Below are positions 18,601 through 26,750 of a stretch of 64,000 nt of DNA, in pieces. The DNA lies in assembly GCA_027563145.1 (NCBI GenBank), contig CP071307.1, positions 558,001 to 622,000 on the forward strand, read 5' to 3'. Source of the stretch: Halocatena halophila (lineage in GTDB: Archaea; Halobacteriota; Halobacteria; Halobacteriales; Haloarculaceae). The stretch's first letter is position 1; each line of letters opens with the position of its first letter. The notes under the pieces were generated by a model that saw only the letters and a list, made by a program, of their open reading frames with translations, searched no databases and had not been told where the DNA came from. The position numbers and the translations under genes are program-made.

Positions 18601-19738
18601 GCGAGTTGGGGCCTGGGCGTTGCTTTCGCTTGCCGACATGCCATCATCCGAACAAGCCGGGGCAGCCATCTATGCGATGATCAGCTCCGACGGTGCGGCC
18701 GAAGAACCAATCCTCCTCGAGGCCGCCTCGATTGCCGGTGCCAAACATGCAGATGGCTTCATCGCTGCCTACGAGGAAAACGAAGACACCACTGGGCCAC
18801 CGGATCCGGGAGAGCGCCCGAACCTCCTCGAGAATCCGTCGATGGAATCCATACCGGAGGGGACTCCCGATGGTTGGGAGCCGATCACCTACGGCGGGAC
18901 GGCACAACACGAGACGACGACCGAAGCGTCCAGAACGGGAGAGTATAGTCTCAGTATCAGCTCCGCGGAAGGGGCAGACGCTTCCTGGTCACAGTTTCTC
19001 GAACTCGAAGCCAACGCCGAGTACCGATTCCGGGCGTGGGTTCGAACGTCGGACGACTTTCAAAACTCAGAGGACGGATTTGGCGAGATCGGTAGCTCCT
19101 ACGGCGTCACCCTGAACGTCCATTCGCTCGGGCAGGACACCATCACTGACTACTTCACGGAGCCAGTCGATGGCTTTCAACGGCTCGAGACCACGTTTAC
19201 CACTGGTGGCTCTCCCTCGGAGTATCAGCTCAACCTTCTGTTTGGCGGTTGGGGGAACGCCAACGGAACGGTCTGGTTCGACGATGCAGAGCTAACGCAG
19301 ATCGGTGGCTTCGGAGGGGGACTCGAAACGGTCTATCAGCGCGTCCGCAGACACGTTGAACTCTCGGACGGTGATGGCGACGATGGATCAGATGACCAGT
19401 CAGCCATTCAGCCAGGAACCACCATCGAGCTCGATGGACTCACCGGTGGATGGGCGGCGACCGCTCCCGATGTCATCACCGACGGAACGAATCCAACGCT
19501 CACACTCGAAGACGGTGCAGAATACACCGTCGAGTGGACGAACGCTGATGGAGCTCCGCACGATTTCGCCATCCAGGACGCTTCGGGTACCACCATCACC
19601 AAAACCGACATCAACATGGAAGACGGCGCGGTGACACCACTCACGTTCACTGTTTCCCAGGAGATGGACCAGTACATCTGTACGGTCCATCCCGGCACCA
19701 TGGTCGGTGCCATCGATGTCGTCCAGAGCGACACCTGA
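15680..19738 (+). CDS. Exported multidomain protein: cupredoxin, ThuA, PVC-type dehydrogenase propeller, HEAT, CBM, cupredoxin
   Basis: A 1352-residue Tat-exported protein (SRRRLLQATGG signal, about residues 20-45). Order: cupredoxin-like domain (75-175) with PHNMV and RHNMRG ligand regions but Ser where the Cu-ligand Cys should be; ThuA-like amidotransferase-fold domain (187-395); a beta-propeller of the Pirellula/Verrucomicrobia membrane-bound dehydrogenase type (about 455-840) with calcium-like DTTGDGTAD and DTDGDDVAD loops; HEAT-like helices (850-1030); a CBM4/9-like jelly roll starting NLLENPSMES (1045-1210); and an intact cupredoxin (1245-1350) with His in APHDF and Cys, His, Met in CTVHPGTM. 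No CxxCH haem motif is present. I infer an extracellular sugar or polyol dehydrogenase passing electrons to copper. The start is ATG 15680 rather than GTG 15665. Confidence 0.85.
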   Translation: MSQDDSGPPETSIDSQPPITLSRRRLLQATGGVGIGSLLTTGVRASNAIEKNVIELEAVQQSSAGSKGSESNGKHSRGPPSHAAKPTHVWKGISPDQIRGTINPTLTLVPGETYTIKWTNTDGKPHNMVIADESGKKLQKSSVEPHEGTTQAVEFTASEEMATYYSQPNRHNMRGSIEFGTVPEPSPGRISVLMLGGPSGGSHNGPARQLQLTEYLLNRGIEVMYTDRLADLESSTLHRYDAWLLYDNRSGLTESQEESIVEFVENGGGFVPIHSASACFTDSDAFIELVGGQFESHGYGEMSTTFERPAHPVLSGLEPIVAEDETYRHTNLNDDITVLAYGDFPDYGENESPEPWSWIRTQGDGRVFYTAWGHDRGTWETEGFKRLIENAIRWVTHNGETIGEDTRTLDPLEFVDETIPYYPPPEGSLLSPTVPEEVGSGTEWTRMQRALDPGETVDRMIHPEGFGIQPFVTEELLPADIRGNIIDMTFDERGRAWLAVTQDYPNELGQGSDSIVICEDTTGDGTADSFTVFADALSIPASLVHIGDGLVVANLNDPESSGQMLYLKDTDGDDVADERIELFSGFGNGDTHAGPNELEYGIDNWIWGQVGYSGFSGSVAGEQFDVSACVYRFKVDSSGTVTAFEVVAELPGNQAGLGFTEEGLAFGSAATAGRPSNYLAIPYRYYDTINGTEPADIGGTADTNRFLPVTDRVRQVDWHGGFTAAAGHTIYTARAYPEKYWNAASFVSDGTGHLLGTFFLEPDGAGYRSHYAHNLVGATDAWFAPTYSAVGPDGMVWFIDWYNYIFQHNPTPDGFENGPGNAYITELRDHATGRLFRVTYDDAATNTQTGLNNATPSELVAALSSENMFWRTTAQQLLIRRAEVDVVAELLELISTESLDGIDNDPSAIHALWTLDGLGALDAAGGDESAIAGARAALTHSAAGVRIAALRVLPRTAETREAILEAGLLTDSDRRVGAWALLSLADMPSSEQAGAAIYAMISSDGAAEEPILLEAASIAGAKHADGFIAAYEENEDTTGPPDPGERPNLLENPSMESIPEGTPDGWEPITYGGTAQHETTTEASRTGEYSLSISSAEGADASWSQFLELEANAEYRFRAWVRTSDDFQNSEDGFGEIGSSYGVTLNVHSLGQDTITDYFTEPVDGFQRLETTFTTGGSPSEYQLNLLFGGWGNANGTVWFDDAELTQIGGFGGGLETVYQRVRRHVELSDGDGDDGSDDQSAIQPGTTIELDGLTGGWAATAPDVITDGTNPTLTLEDGAEYTVEWTNADGAPHDFAIQDASGTTITKTDINMEDGAVTPLTFTVSQEMDQYICTVHPGTMVGAIDVVQSDT
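19487..19650 (+). repeat. Copy 1 of a 164-bp duplicated cupredoxin-coding segment
   Basis: This segment in the C-terminal cupredoxin of the first ThuA protein matches 23498-23661 in the second with 10 mismatches that I counted by eye (about 94 percent). Nearly all are third-position changes; one alters an amino acid (Thr to Asn). The flanking domains are far less alike. Confidence 0.85.
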
Positions 19739-19801
19739 ATGGCCATCAGTCCACATCAGTAATTTTTTACTCCCTATTACCGGAATTAATTGCTACTATG
19801 A

Positions 19802-19835
19802 AATGTATAATATGTATGTAAAGAATGTATAATAT
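19802..19835 (+). promoter_or_regulatory. Two direct repeats AATGTATAATAT before the second ThuA gene
   Basis: The 12-mer AATGTATAATAT occurs at 19802-19813 and again at 19824-19835, a 22-nt period or about two helical turns. The second copy ends 14 nt before the ATG at 19850. The first copy, about 40 nt from the start, could serve as a TATA box and the second could be a regulator site, or both could be alternative TATA elements. Confidence 0.4.
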
Positions 19836-19849
19836 TGCACCGAGACAAC

Positions 19850-22800
19850 ATGGTAACCGAAAAGCGTACAGACGATTCGGTAGCGGACGGTATCGGCAAA
19901 TCGACAGACCCGCGGATCAGCAGACGGCGGCTGTTACAGACCACTGGTGCGATCGGCGTTGGGGGATTGCTTGGATCGGCCCCAATCCATGCCAATGAAT
20001 CTTCTCGGTCGAACCAGATCGAACTGGAAGCGATCGAGCAATCACCGAATGACTCGAACGGTCCAAAGCGCGGGTCTGGTGGGCGGGGACCACCAGCACA
20101 CGCAGGAAAGCCCAGGTACACCTGGCGTGGGATCGTCCCCGCTGAGATCGACAGGACGAGCAATCCAACGCTGTCTCTGGTGGCTGGCGAGACGTACACA
20201 CTCAAGTGGACGAACCGGACTGGCAAGCCACACAACGTGGTCATCGTCGATGGAGACGGAACAAAGCTACAAAAGAGCTCCGTGCAGCCACACGACGGCG
20301 AAACCCAGACCATTGAGTTCACTGCCACCGAGGCGATGGCCGAGTACTATTCACAGACGAACCGCCACGAGATGCGCGGAACGATTGAGGTGGGCACAGC
20401 ACCCGAACTGGAGGTTTCGGTGCTGGTGTTCTCTGCGACGGCCGGCTACCGACACGGCAACATCGAATACGGTATCGAGCAGCTCACTGGTCTGAAAGAA
20501 CGAATCGCTGCGGAAACAGGTGCTGGGACGGTGACGATTGAGACGATCACTGACGACGCCTCGGCGTTTCCACAGTCTGTCGATGAACTCGAGAACTACG
20601 ACGCGATCGTCTGGTTCAACACCACCGGTGACGTGTTGAACGCAGACCAACAGGCAGCGTTCGAGAGCTATATGCAACGCGGCGGCGGCTACGCTGGAAT
20701 TCACGCCGCCACAGACACCGAGTACGACTGGGAGTTCTACGGCGACATGCTGGGTGGCGCATACTTCGATGGCCATCCGGCAGTCCAGGAGGCAGAGATC
20801 ACCGTCACCGACCGAACGCACCCCTCGACGAATCACCTTTCAGAGCGCTGGACAGTGACTGATGAGTGGTACGATTTCGCAGACAATCCCCGTGGATCGG
20901 TCCATGTGCTCGCTACGATCGACGAAGACAGCTACGAGGGAGCCGGAATGTCGCGAGCGGATCATCCGATCTGCTGGTGTCGGAACTATCGGGGCGGGCG
21001 GGCGTGGTACACCGGACGAGGACACACTGAGGATGCATTCGACGAAGACGCCTTTCTCGAGCACGTCCTCGGTGGGATTCTCTGGGCAAGTGGTCTCGAA
21101 TCCGGTGGCGCTTCCGGAACGGTGTGGGCGAACTACCAGAAGACGCTGTTGACCGACGATGTTTCCGAGCCGATGCGGATGGACGTTGCCCCCGATGGAC
21201 GGCTGTTCTACACCGAGCGCGAATCCGGAACTATCAGCGTCATCCATCCCGACGACGGCTCGGTGACAGAAGCGATGACGCTCGACGTGTACGCCGGTGA
21301 AGAAGATGGCCTCCAGGGGATTGCGCTTGACCCGGCATTCGAGGAGACCGGCTGGGTGTACTGCTATTATTCCCCACCGGAGGATGTTGTCGGTGAGACG
21401 CCCTACAACGTCCTCTCGCGATTCACCGTCGAAGGAGCGACAATCGACCGATCGACAGAGACTGAGATCCTTCGCGTGCCGACCCAGCGCGAAACCTGCT
21501 GTCACGTCGGCGGTGACATCGCGTTCGGACCGGACGGCGAGCTCTATCTTTCGACCGGCGACGACACGAATCCGTTTGCTTCGAGTGGCTATGCGCCGAT
21601 CGATGAGCGTGATGGGGTATGGCCACCGGAGAGTGACGCAGCTGGGCTGTCTCACACGTACTGGGACGCACAGCGAACAGCAGCGAACACGAACGACCTT
21701 CGGGGAAGCATCCTGCGAATTATTCCACAGGACGATGGGTCCTACAGTGTTCCCGAGGATAATCTCTTTTCCGGCGACGAGTATGCAGACGCACGACAGG
21801 AAGGGCTAGTTCGCGAGGAGATCTACGTGATGGGCTGTCGGAATCCGTTCACACTCAGCGTTGATCAGGAGACCGGGGTGCTTTACTACGCCGACTATGG
21901 GCCTGACGCCGGCTCGTGGGACGAAACCCGGGGGCCAAACGGGATCGTCGAGTTCCGTCGGGTTGAAGCCGCCCAGAACGCGGGGTGGCCGTACGTTCGT
22001 GGGCCGAACGTTCCGTACGTCGATTATGATTTTGCAACCGAAACGTCGGGAGAGCCTTTCGATCCGGCACAGCCCAGCAACGACTCGCCGAACAACGGCG
22101 GCCTCAGTGAGCTGCCACCGGTGACACCGGCCACGATCTACTATCCCAACAGCTGGGAGGAATTTCTTACCAATGCTCCCGAGTACGCTCAGGAAATCGT
22201 TCCTGACCAGCGGCCATGGCCATCGATTCCACCGGGTGGGGCACCGATGTCCGGAACGATCTACCAGCCGGAGACAGGGCGCGCAGAGCGAGCGCTACCG
22301 CCGTCATTCGATGGGTCGTGGTTCATCATGGAGTGGGGTGCTGACTGGCTGAAATACGCCACGATTGACGAATCGGGAAACATCCTCGATATCGCTCCGT
22401 TCATGCCATCACACTCCTACAACGGACCGATGGATCTCACAGTTGGGCCCGATGGGACCGTTTATCTCATGGAGTACGGCGAAGGGTTCTATGGCGGGAC
22501 GAATCCGGGAATCTATCGGGTCGAGCACCGACCAGGATCGCTTGGTGCGGACGCAATCGAGTTTGTAATCACAAGTTCGACGATGACCGCCGGCGGATCG
22601 ACGACAGCGAAGACGACGATCACGAACCGATCAAATGAGGAGCTAACGGGCATCGAGTTCTCGCTTGAGTCGACAGACGGCCAGCTTGAGGCTACCACAG
22701 ACCAACAAACGACGGTTAGTTCGATCGCACCCGGATCGAGCCACACCGTCGAGTGGACGATCTCCGCCCCCGAGTCGACCGACAGCGGCGAGTATGGCCT

Positions 22801-23737
22801 CAGAACGCAGGTTGCCTACGAACGAGACGGCACCCATGGCCAACTCCTCGCGAACGAGACAGTTCGAATCGCCACACCGCTGTCCGTGCCGTTTGGACTG
22901 GATGCTGGTGGAGAAGACCACGACAGTACGGTCTCGGTCGGTGAGCTAACCTACGAGTCGGTCCCGAATCCATCGGTCACACAGCGAGGCGACCACGGTG
23001 TCTCTTCGATCGTCGGTGATGGCCACGACATCGCCAACACGGAGGCAGATCTGCTCTACATGACCGAACACGCAGGGCCAGATATTGGCTACGAGATCGC
23101 CGTTCCGAACGGAACGTACGACATTACCCTCCATTTTGCCGAGATATGGTGGGGAATCGATGGCCGCGGTGGTGCAGACACCGGCGCTGGCGATCGCGTC
23201 TTCGACGTTTCGATTCAAGGCGAACCGGTGCTTTCGAACTTCGATATCTACGAAGAGGCAGGAAGTCTCACCGCGGTAACGAAAACGATCCAGGATGTGA
23301 CCGTCTCGGAGGCGGTGCTCTCGATCACCACCACGACACACGCTGATTATTCAAAGTTCAGTGGCATTGAAATTCGATCCACCGACGGCGATGATGGAAC
23401 TGGTGGAGAAGACACCATCGATCCCGAAACGACGATCCAGCTCGATGGATTCATCGACGGCTGGATCGGGACGGCACCCGATGGTATCGTCGACACAACG
23501 AATCCAACGCTCACACTCGAAGACGGTGCAGAATACACCGTCGAGTGGACGAATGCAGACGGTGCACCACACGATTTCGCCATCCAGGACGCTTCAGGCA
23601 ACACCATCACCAAAACCGACATCAATATGGAAGACGGCGCGGTGACACCACTCACGTTCACCGCCACGACCGAGATGGTCGAGTACGTCTGTACCGTGCA
23701 TCCAAGCTCGATGCTGGGTGAGATTCAAGTTCTCTGA
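19850..23737 (+). CDS. Exported multidomain protein: cupredoxin, ThuA, PQQ-type sugar dehydrogenase, malectin-like, cupredoxin
   Basis: A 1295-residue Tat-exported protein (SRRRLLQTTGA, about 20-45). Order: cupredoxin-like domain (85-183) with PHNVV and RHEMRG but Ser for Cys; ThuA-like domain (188-418) with SATAGYRHGNIEYG and GGGYAGIHAATDTEYDW; a soluble glucose/aldose dehydrogenase propeller (427-893) with LQGIALDPAFEETGWVY and the His-containing HVGGDIAFGPDGELYLSTGD expected at the PQQ site; an immunoglobulin-like CARDB/NEW3 segment (about 900-1007); a malectin-like carbohydrate-binding domain (1013-1178, YDITLHFAEIWWG); and a complete cupredoxin (1193-1295) with PHDF and CTVHPSSM. No CxxCH occurs. 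I infer extracellular sugar oxidation with copper as acceptor. The start is ATG 19850; an upstream in-frame TTG falls in the promoter repeats. Confidence 0.86.
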   Translation: MVTEKRTDDSVADGIGKSTDPRISRRRLLQTTGAIGVGGLLGSAPIHANESSRSNQIELEAIEQSPNDSNGPKRGSGGRGPPAHAGKPRYTWRGIVPAEIDRTSNPTLSLVAGETYTLKWTNRTGKPHNVVIVDGDGTKLQKSSVQPHDGETQTIEFTATEAMAEYYSQTNRHEMRGTIEVGTAPELEVSVLVFSATAGYRHGNIEYGIEQLTGLKERIAAETGAGTVTIETITDDASAFPQSVDELENYDAIVWFNTTGDVLNADQQAAFESYMQRGGGYAGIHAATDTEYDWEFYGDMLGGAYFDGHPAVQEAEITVTDRTHPSTNHLSERWTVTDEWYDFADNPRGSVHVLATIDEDSYEGAGMSRADHPICWCRNYRGGRAWYTGRGHTEDAFDEDAFLEHVLGGILWASGLESGGASGTVWANYQKTLLTDDVSEPMRMDVAPDGRLFYTERESGTISVIHPDDGSVTEAMTLDVYAGEEDGLQGIALDPAFEETGWVYCYYSPPEDVVGETPYNVLSRFTVEGATIDRSTETEILRVPTQRETCCHVGGDIAFGPDGELYLSTGDDTNPFASSGYAPIDERDGVWPPESDAAGLSHTYWDAQRTAANTNDLRGSILRIIPQDDGSYSVPEDNLFSGDEYADARQEGLVREEIYVMGCRNPFTLSVDQETGVLYYADYGPDAGSWDETRGPNGIVEFRRVEAAQNAGWPYVRGPNVPYVDYDFATETSGEPFDPAQPSNDSPNNGGLSELPPVTPATIYYPNSWEEFLTNAPEYAQEIVPDQRPWPSIPPGGAPMSGTIYQPETGRAERALPPSFDGSWFIMEWGADWLKYATIDESGNILDIAPFMPSHSYNGPMDLTVGPDGTVYLMEYGEGFYGGTNPGIYRVEHRPGSLGADAIEFVITSSTMTAGGSTTAKTTITNRSNEELTGIEFSLESTDGQLEATTDQQTTVSSIAPGSSHTVEWTISAPESTDSGEYGLRTQVAYERDGTHGQLLANETVRIATPLSVPFGLDAGGEDHDSTVSVGELTYESVPNPSVTQRGDHGVSSIVGDGHDIANTEADLLYMTEHAGPDIGYEIAVPNGTYDITLHFAEIWWGIDGRGGADTGAGDRVFDVSIQGEPVLSNFDIYEEAGSLTAVTKTIQDVTVSEAVLSITTTTHADYSKFSGIEIRSTDGDDGTGGEDTIDPETTIQLDGFIDGWIGTAPDGIVDTTNPTLTLEDGAEYTVEWTNADGAPHDFAIQDASGNTITKTDINMEDGAVTPLTFTATTEMVEYVCTVHPSSMLGEIQVL
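23498..23661 (+). repeat. Copy 2 of the 164-bp duplicated cupredoxin-coding segment
   Basis: Direct-repeat partner of 19487-19650, about 4 kb away on the same strand and in the same frame relative to the fold. It covers the first strands and His ligand of the cupredoxin but stops before the Cys-His-Met loop, where the two genes diverge. Confidence 0.85.
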
Positions 23738-23808
23738 TCTAGTTTTAAAATCATAATCAATCTTTAAATAAATTTTATTACCTATACTATTAATGAGTAG
23801 TGTGAGAC

Positions 23809-24786
23809 ATGCAACGATGGTGTGAAAAGCGACAGTCAGCAACGAATCGAACGGAGAGTACTGGATCTGCCCACGCGACAGGGCCGATCACTCGGCGGAG
23901 GATGCTGAAAGGCCTCGGGATCGTTGGCCTGACGAGCACGATGGGAACAGCCACAGCCACTACTGAGACATGGTCTGGCCCTGAAACTGAGATGGAGCGT
24001 GGATCGCAGCTGTACACATACAACCGAGTGCTCGGCTCGGAGTACTCGGTGGCGGATTTCGTCTATCTCCACGCAGAGAGCGGCTACGACGTGTTCGAAC
24101 CGTATTTCATCGACGACCCACAGGCTGTGCTCACGGCGATAGAAGAGACGGGCGTGGAGATGCCGACTGCGCACACGGGACTGGTGAGTCCTGAAACGAT
24201 GGCAGAAGACGAATTTCAGGCGACAATCGAGCTGTACACACAGCTCGGGACGGAGTGGTTGATCACACCGTATATGAGCAACTGGGAGAGCAAAACGGCA
24301 ATTCTGGAGTGGGCTCAGCGGCTAAACAGGGCCGGGACCGCTGTTTTTGAAAGGTCAGGAGGGACCATCAAGGGTGTCGGCTATCACAATCACGACCACG
24401 AGTTCGCGACGACATTCGATGGAGAGAGCGGCTACGACATATTTGCAGAGGCAATCAACGATCACGTTCACCTCCAGGTTGACATCGGCTGGGCGTTTGC
24501 CGGCGGGGTGAACCCAATTTCATTTCTGAACCGCCATCGCGACTCAATCGGATCGCTTCACGTCAAGGATTTCCGCAAGCTGAGCGCGGATACCTACGAG
24601 ATGGTCGATATTGAGAAGGGTGACGTTCCCCTTCGTGGCGTTCTCAACGTCGCCAGGGCAGCGACCGAGTGCGAGTACTGTTTTTATGAGTACGATGGTG
24701 CCCCAGCGCCGATCAAGTCGCTCTATCGGAGTGCACGACTCATGGATCGGTGGAACGGACCCCAGAGTGAACACCCACATCAGTGA
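23809..24786 (+). CDS. Tat-exported TIM-barrel sugar isomerase/epimerase-like protein
   Basis: A 325-residue protein with a Tat signal (TRRRMLKGLGIVGL, about residues 28-50) followed by a xylose-isomerase-like (AP endonuclease 2) barrel. Metal-site segments are visible: GVGYHNHDHEF, LQVDIGWAFAGG (Asp), SLHVKDFR (His) and CFYEYDG (Glu). Relatives are usually cytoplasmic isomerases or epimerases; a Tat leader on this fold is typical of Planctomycetes/Bacteroidetes-like sugar-oxidation loci. It lies 71 nt behind the second ThuA protein and precedes the multicopper oxidase, so it probably acts on an extracellular oxidised (3-keto) sugar or polyol. That substrate class is inferred. Confidence 0.85.
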   Translation: MQRWCEKRQSATNRTESTGSAHATGPITRRRMLKGLGIVGLTSTMGTATATTETWSGPETEMERGSQLYTYNRVLGSEYSVADFVYLHAESGYDVFEPYFIDDPQAVLTAIEETGVEMPTAHTGLVSPETMAEDEFQATIELYTQLGTEWLITPYMSNWESKTAILEWAQRLNRAGTAVFERSGGTIKGVGYHNHDHEFATTFDGESGYDIFAEAINDHVHLQVDIGWAFAGGVNPISFLNRHRDSIGSLHVKDFRKLSADTYEMVDIEKGDVPLRGVLNVARAATECEYCFYEYDGAPAPIKSLYRSARLMDRWNGPQSEHPHQ

Positions 24787-24881
24787 TTTCGATGGGAGCC
24801 AAAAAGTGAGGATCGTTAGACCGAGCAGTTTCGTTTTGGTAAGATATCTATAAAATAAAATTATCTATTATTAGAAGATAG

Positions 24882-24891
24882 TTTTATATAC
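24882..24891 (+). promoter_or_regulatory. TATA box of the multicopper oxidase-ebo operon
   Basis: TTTTATATAC lies 31-40 nt upstream of the leader frame ATG at 24922, the expected haloarchaeal TATA distance if transcription starts at or just before that ATG. The main oxidase start is about 110 nt downstream, so the transcript has a real leader. Confidence 0.55.
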
Positions 24892-24921
24892 ATTCAGTAG
24901 AGAGTACTGCAGTGAGATTGC

Positions 24922-25005
24922 ATGCCACAGGGACTATCCCCGCAGAGTGAGTGCCACCAGCGAAGCCACAAGCCAAAATCTGTCTGGGTGATGTATACAC
25001 AATGA
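24922..25005 (+). CDS. 27-codon leader frame overlapping the multicopper oxidase start
   Basis: An ATG at 24922 opens a 27-residue frame (begins MPQGLSPQSECHQ, ends SVWVMYTQ) whose TGA overlaps the oxidase ATG as ATGA. It begins about where transcription should start from the TATA box at 24882, so it could be read leaderless and couple translation to the downstream gene. The peptide has several His, Lys and one Cys and no recognisable family. Such overlaps also arise by chance. Confidence 0.35.
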   Translation: MPQGLSPQSECHQRSHKPKSVWVMYTQ

Positions 25006-26750
25006 GCGGGATATCACGGCGGCGACTGCTCCAGGCAGGGATTAGTGCTGGAATGGTCGGGACCCTTCCCCAGCTTTTCAGCAGCGTTGCTGGCGGGAGT
25101 TCGCCAACGCTCGAAAAATTCGTCCAGTCTCTGCCGATTCCAGAACCCAGACAGCCGGACGGACGGCGAAGGGGTGCCCTTTCACACACCATTTCGATCG
25201 AAGAGTTTTCGCAGAATCTCCATCCTGCACTCGGAGCCACCACGCTCTGGGGCTATGACGGGCAGTATCCCGGTCCACTGATCGAAGCGAAACACAATCA
25301 GAGACTCGCCGTTCGGTTCGACAACAGTGAGCTTCCCTCGGAGCACCTGTTCGCGGTTGACGAACGAATCGGCGGAACGACAGCTGAAAATCATCCCGGA
25401 TACGACGGCAGTGAGCCCGTTCCGGCGGTCCGAACGGTGACACATTTTCATGGCCTTTCGGTAGCGCCCGAACACGACGGACAATCCGACATGTGGCATT
25501 CTCCGGACGGACAGACCGGGCCACGGCGTACGGCCGAATGGCAGGAGTTGCCGATGAACCAGCATCGGTTGACATCGACCTATCACGACCACACGCTGGG
25601 AATCGTTCGATTGAACGCCTACGCCGGACTCGTCGGGCTGGTTGCTCTCACAGGGCACCGAGAGTCGAAACTCGGCCTCCCGGCAGGCGAGTACGACATA
25701 CCACTGTTGATACAGGACAAATCGTTCAATGAAGATGGCTCGCTTTCGTATCCTGAGCGCTGGACGCCCCAGTTTGCGGGGGATACTGCCGTCGTGAACG
25801 GAGCAGTCTGGCCATCGCTCGAAGTCGAGCCCAGACGGTATCGGTTCCGGCTGTTGAACGGTGCGAATCACCGGACGTTCGGCCTCCGGCTGGCGTCAGA
25901 ATCCGGAATCGGTGTGCCACCGCTCTATCAGTTCGCCCCAGATCAGGGCTATCTGGAGTCAGTCGTCCCAATCGGGCCGGGTGGTGACCTCGAGACACTC
26001 GTACTCCAGCCGTTCGAGCGCGGAGAAGTTATCGTCGATTTTGCTTCGTTTGCCGGCGAAACCCTGGTGCTGAAAAACGTCGCAGAACTGCCGTATCGTG
26101 GTGAGCACTCGGGAAGCGATCTCGAGGAACTGCTCCAGATCCGGGTCACGGACCCCACCAGTCCACCCCACGATCCGAGCATCGACCCGCAAAGGCTCAC
26201 ACTCCCCACACACCAGACACCACAGTCAGCGGACGCAACACGAACGCGATCGATGGATCTTGGGGTTTCGGTTGCCGATGGACTCGTTACGTATCAGCTG
26301 AACGGCTATGGCTTCGGCAATGCAGACGGGGTTGTCCGTCCCCAGCGAGACACCACAGAGATCTGGGAGCTACAGAACACCACGAGCGGATCGCATCCGA
26401 TCCATCTCCATCTGGTCACGTTTCGCGTCATTGGTCGCGGACCCGACGGGACCGACCCACCGGACCCGAACGAACGTGGCCACAAAGACACGGTTCGCGT
26501 CGCACCGAACGAGACAGTCCGAATCGCCGTTCGATTCGATGGCTACACCGGACAGTTCCCGTGGCACTGTCATATGCTCGAACACGAGGACAACAAGATG
26601 ATGCTCCGGTTCGAGGTGACCGACGATGAGGAGACCGGAAACGGCAATGGACACGGCAACGGTCGTGGAAACGGACACCAGAAGGGACGCGGCAATGGAC
26701 ACGACAATGGCCGTGGAAACGGACACGGTAAGGGACACAACAACGTATGA
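25002..26750 (+). CDS. Exported multicopper oxidase with Gly/Asn/His-rich tail
   Basis: A 582-residue three-cupredoxin laccase/CotA-type oxidase. The Tat signal is SRRRLLQAGISAGMVG (about residues 5-25). All four copper motifs are present: THFHG (~147), YHDH (~188), HPIHLH (~480) and FPWHCHMLEHEDNKMM (~523-538), the last with the type-1 Cys, His and Met. It would oxidise a substrate outside the cell with reduction of O2 to water. The C-terminal ~40 residues are a repetitive GNGH/GRGN low-complexity tail rich in His and Arg, outside the fold. ATG 25002 directly precedes the Tat motif. Its stop overlaps the inositol-phosphate synthase start (ATGA), so it heads that operon. The substrate is unknown. 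Confidence 0.92.
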   Translation: MSGISRRRLLQAGISAGMVGTLPQLFSSVAGGSSPTLEKFVQSLPIPEPRQPDGRRRGALSHTISIEEFSQNLHPALGATTLWGYDGQYPGPLIEAKHNQRLAVRFDNSELPSEHLFAVDERIGGTTAENHPGYDGSEPVPAVRTVTHFHGLSVAPEHDGQSDMWHSPDGQTGPRRTAEWQELPMNQHRLTSTYHDHTLGIVRLNAYAGLVGLVALTGHRESKLGLPAGEYDIPLLIQDKSFNEDGSLSYPERWTPQFAGDTAVVNGAVWPSLEVEPRRYRFRLLNGANHRTFGLRLASESGIGVPPLYQFAPDQGYLESVVPIGPGGDLETLVLQPFERGEVIVDFASFAGETLVLKNVAELPYRGEHSGSDLEELLQIRVTDPTSPPHDPSIDPQRLTLPTHQTPQSADATRTRSMDLGVSVADGLVTYQLNGYGFGNADGVVRPQRDTTEIWELQNTTSGSHPIHLHLVTFRVIGRGPDGTDPPDPNERGHKDTVRVAPNETVRIAVRFDGYTGQFPWHCHMLEHEDNKMMLRFEVTDDEETGNGNGHGNGRGNGHQKGRGNGHDNGRGNGHGKGHNNV

